Shown here: piece by piece, positions 5,978-7,983 of the stretch | Numbering within the stretch: position 1 is the first letter of the stretch | Layout: the number at the start of each line of letters is the position of its first letter | NCBI GenBank assembly: GCA_021816165.1 | Contig: JAKAYZ010000066.1 | Coordinates: forward strand, 1 to 7,983 | Reading direction: 5' to 3' | Length of the DNA stretch: 7,983 bases | Origin: Planctomycetota bacterium | GTDB taxonomy: Bacteria > Planctomycetota > Phycisphaerae > WQYP01 | The notes under the pieces: generated by a model | The model's input: only the letters and a program-made list of their open reading frames with translations | What the model was told of the DNA's origin: nothing | Database searches by the model: none | Translations under genes and position numbers: made by a program

Positions 5978-7378
5978 ATGGCGGATCAAACTCCCCCTGG
6001 TGCGGCGGCGAAGCAGAGCAGCGGCGGCAGAGCCACCCCAATACTAACCGTGTTGCTGGTCGTAGCAATCACCGGATTCTGTTGGCTTAAATGGTCGAAT
6101 GATCAGGCCGCCCGGAAAATTTCCGGGCAATTAGCCGCGCAGAGTGCAGCAATCGAAAAACTCGAAGTGGCGCTTCAGCAGCAGACGGCGGTAACTTACG
6201 CGGCCCTGGGCAAGGTGATTCCGGTAACCATGCCAGCAACGTTTAACCAGCAACTCGCCGTGGCCGAGCAGGCCGCGACGCAACTCTCCCAGCAAAAGCA
6301 CCCCGACATGGCAGAGGTGCAAAAGAATATTCGTCTGGTAGCTTCCCTGGCGCGTCAGCTTCCGCCCTGGGCCGAGCAGGATTACCTGCCCAGACTCAAC
6401 TCACTGCGCTGGCTGGTCGCGAGCGAAGACCTGCTGGCGCACATACAGGTCGGACCTACCACGGCCGCAAGCCGTGCGGAATCGTGGGCGGCGGGGCTGG
6501 TCAGATTGCAACTGGCCGAGCCAGCCGCCAGCGCAGCGGGAATCAGCACGGCAACGCTCAACGCGACTGCCAACCTCCTGGCAGCAAGGGCGACGGATCT
6601 GCGGGCAGTGGCCAGCCAGCAGGCTTATCACGATGACGCGAGCTTTGCAAGGGCTTGCGTGCGGAATAAAAATAAAAAAGAGGCACTGTCCGCGATCCAA
6701 CGGTTGGAGCCGTGGACAGCCGTGCCCACCGACGGCCACGCGAGCAAAGCCCAGCAGTCGCGGGCCGACGACGCCAAGCGCCGGATAAGAAAGCTAAGGC
6801 CGTTGGCCGGAGAATGGGCGGCTCGCAGACTATTGGCAAGGCTCACCCAGACCACGGCACTGCGCGGGTACCCGCACGCCGTCCAGGCTGCCGCCGTGAG
6901 CCATGTATTCAGCGAAATCACTGCGATCCAGGTTGGGCTTGCGCTTCGGGGAATACCGCAGGATGCCGTGGTCGCAAAGTGCGAATCAAAATGCCGGCGG
7001 GAGCTTGCGTCCATCGCCCGGCGCGAATCCGCAAGGCTGGCGGCGGCCGGACGCAACTACCAAGAATGGGCGCTCAAACGGATTGCCCGTTGCAGCCGCG
7101 TCTACGACCAGAACCACCATATTTTTTCGGGCAGCTACAAGCTGGCGTTGTTTGCGGCAGCGAAGGACCTGCTGCCCATTGAGCAACGGTACCTTGTCCC
7201 GTCCGTGCAGTCTGAATATTCAACAGTCTACAACAAAGTCTGGACATTCCTGGCGGGCCGCGAGGACCAGTTGCAACTCGCCAAGGATGGCGTGACCACA
7301 AAGCGGCTTTCGCCATCAGAAGTTTGGGCCATCGACCACAAGGATGCAAAGCCGGAACTCGGGGCTGGAGGCCAATGA
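5978..7378 (+). CDS. Membrane-anchored, alanine-rich helical protein of unknown function
   Basis: The 466-residue protein has a short N-terminal tail, one hydrophobic segment (about 20-38, PILTVLLVVAITGFCWL), then a region with Gln and Ala spacing suited to a coiled coil (about 41-70). The rest is mostly predicted helical, rich in Ala, Arg and Gln. With only Arg18 and Lys13 before the helix, the long part is probably outside the cytoplasmic membrane, though the topology is not certain. Three cysteines occur close together (KCESKCRRE near 340, and another near 370). No known domain or catalytic motif was recognised. ATG 5978 has GGAG seven bases upstream. Its stop is one base before the next gene's ATG, so the two are an operon and probably translationally coupled; its job is likely tied to the exported nuclease-like protein. 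Confidence 0.8.
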   Translation: MADQTPPGAAAKQSSGGRATPILTVLLVVAITGFCWLKWSNDQAARKISGQLAAQSAAIEKLEVALQQQTAVTYAALGKVIPVTMPATFNQQLAVAEQAATQLSQQKHPDMAEVQKNIRLVASLARQLPPWAEQDYLPRLNSLRWLVASEDLLAHIQVGPTTAASRAESWAAGLVRLQLAEPAASAAGISTATLNATANLLAARATDLRAVASQQAYHDDASFARACVRNKNKKEALSAIQRLEPWTAVPTDGHASKAQQSRADDAKRRIRKLRPLAGEWAARRLLARLTQTTALRGYPHAVQAAAVSHVFSEITAIQVGLALRGIPQDAVVAKCESKCRRELASIARRESARLAAAGRNYQEWALKRIARCSRVYDQNHHIFSGSYKLALFAAAKDLLPIEQRYLVPSVQSEYSTVYNKVWTFLAGREDQLQLAKDGVTTKRLSPSEVWAIDHKDAKPELGAGGQ

Positions 7379-7379
7379 A

Positions 7380-7983
7380 ATGAAAACTAACATCTCGACC
7401 TTTGTTTTGCTGGTGGCGACGCTGTTTTGCTTTCTGCATCCCTATCGCTGCCAAGGGCGACAGATACAGCCCTTGTCCACCGTAACGAGAACGGAAATCC
7501 CCTCGCGTGAGCTTTGGGGCGCGGGCACCAACGCACCGCGCGACGCTGAAAGGATGGAAGCAGCCGTCCGTGCCGACGAATCCGCCATGCCCGAACTCAG
7601 GCAAATGTTTAACATGAAATATGGCCGTCGCGGAGAACTGCTCCTCACCGGGAACGGGGAGGTGGACGAGGACTTTTTCGCGATACGTGGGGTTATTAAG
7701 AACGCCCGGCTGGCGGCCAACATGAATAACGCAAACCTGGCGAAAGGATATTTACGGACGAACCTTTACGCGCGGCAAATTTACAAGAACCCCGACCTGG
7801 AATTGGTCAGCATGGGGGATCCGTTGGAAACGTTGTCCGGAAAAACCGACGCGGACATTATTTTCAGGCAGCGCGACACCGGACGCGCATTCCGGGTGGA
7901 GGTTAAGGACGTGAGAGAAGAAAACATCGCGCGAAACATGGAAAAATATAAACTTCAAGTCGACAAAATGGCTGAGGACGAGG
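7380..7983 (+). CDS. Exported protein with PD-(D/E)xK nuclease-like motif (runs off the window)
   Basis: 201 codons are visible, open to the window edge. The start ATG 7380 has a strong GGAGG (7367-7371) inside the end of the upstream gene. Residues 1-26 look like a signal peptide: Lys2, a hydrophobic core VLLVATLFCFL, then RCQG; there is no proper lipobox. Residues 157-178 read DADIIF, then a turn, then FRVEVKDV: Asp159 after a loop, and Glu174-x-Lys176 at the end of the next strand. This is the layout of the PD-(D/E)xK nuclease core, and KLQVDK (191-196) follows in a predicted helix where such enzymes often have a helper residue. Several nuclease toxins share this fold, but the family also includes non-nucleases. 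Activity, target and the need for export are inferred or unknown. Confidence 0.75.
   Translation, partial: MKTNISTFVLLVATLFCFLHPYRCQGRQIQPLSTVTRTEIPSRELWGAGTNAPRDAERMEAAVRADESAMPELRQMFNMKYGRRGELLLTGNGEVDEDFFAIRGVIKNARLAANMNNANLAKGYLRTNLYARQIYKNPDLELVSMGDPLETLSGKTDADIIFRQRDTGRAFRVEVKDVREENIARNMEKYKLQVDKMAEDE

Overview
The window reads as bacterial accessory DNA from a moderately to highly GC-rich genome. Genes have clear Shine-Dalgarno sites and there are several sigma70-like promoters. I cannot name the organism. An N-terminal signal peptide and several small polytopic membrane proteins would suit a Gram-negative host, but nothing here is diagnostic. The left 2 kb is visibly less GC-rich than the right 4 kb, which suggests the restriction-modification genes were acquired.

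Left end (1-1835, minus strand): an EcoRII-type restriction-modification pair. A Dcm/M.EcoRII-like cytosine-C5 methyltransferase (582-1835) is followed after 27 bases by the start of an EcoRII-like restriction endonuclease (1-554, cut by the window edge). The methyltransferase carries a short N-terminal segment that looks like a ribbon-helix-helix DNA-binding domain. A 33-bp near-perfect palindrome overlaps the -10 region of its predicted promoter, and a CCWGG site, the likely methylation target, lies between the -35 and -10 boxes. This suggests an autoregulated system.

Middle (2154-3428, plus strand, divergent): a protein with a C-terminal HEPN RNase-like motif of the Apea type, probably another defence gene.

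Right part (3624-7983, plus strand): an uncharacterised run of membrane and envelope genes. Two of them, a 150-residue three-helix protein (3820-4272) and a 326-residue multi-helix protein (4650-5630), each follow a copy of a ~100-bp direct repeat. The repeat contains an identical promoter with a CCACGTGG palindrome in its spacer. A third promoter with the same geometry precedes a two-gene operon (5978-7983+). That operon encodes a membrane-anchored helical protein and, immediately after it, an exported protein carrying a PD-(D/E)xK-like nuclease motif, cut by the window edge. The shared promoters and tight spacing suggest these four genes act together. Their function is unknown.
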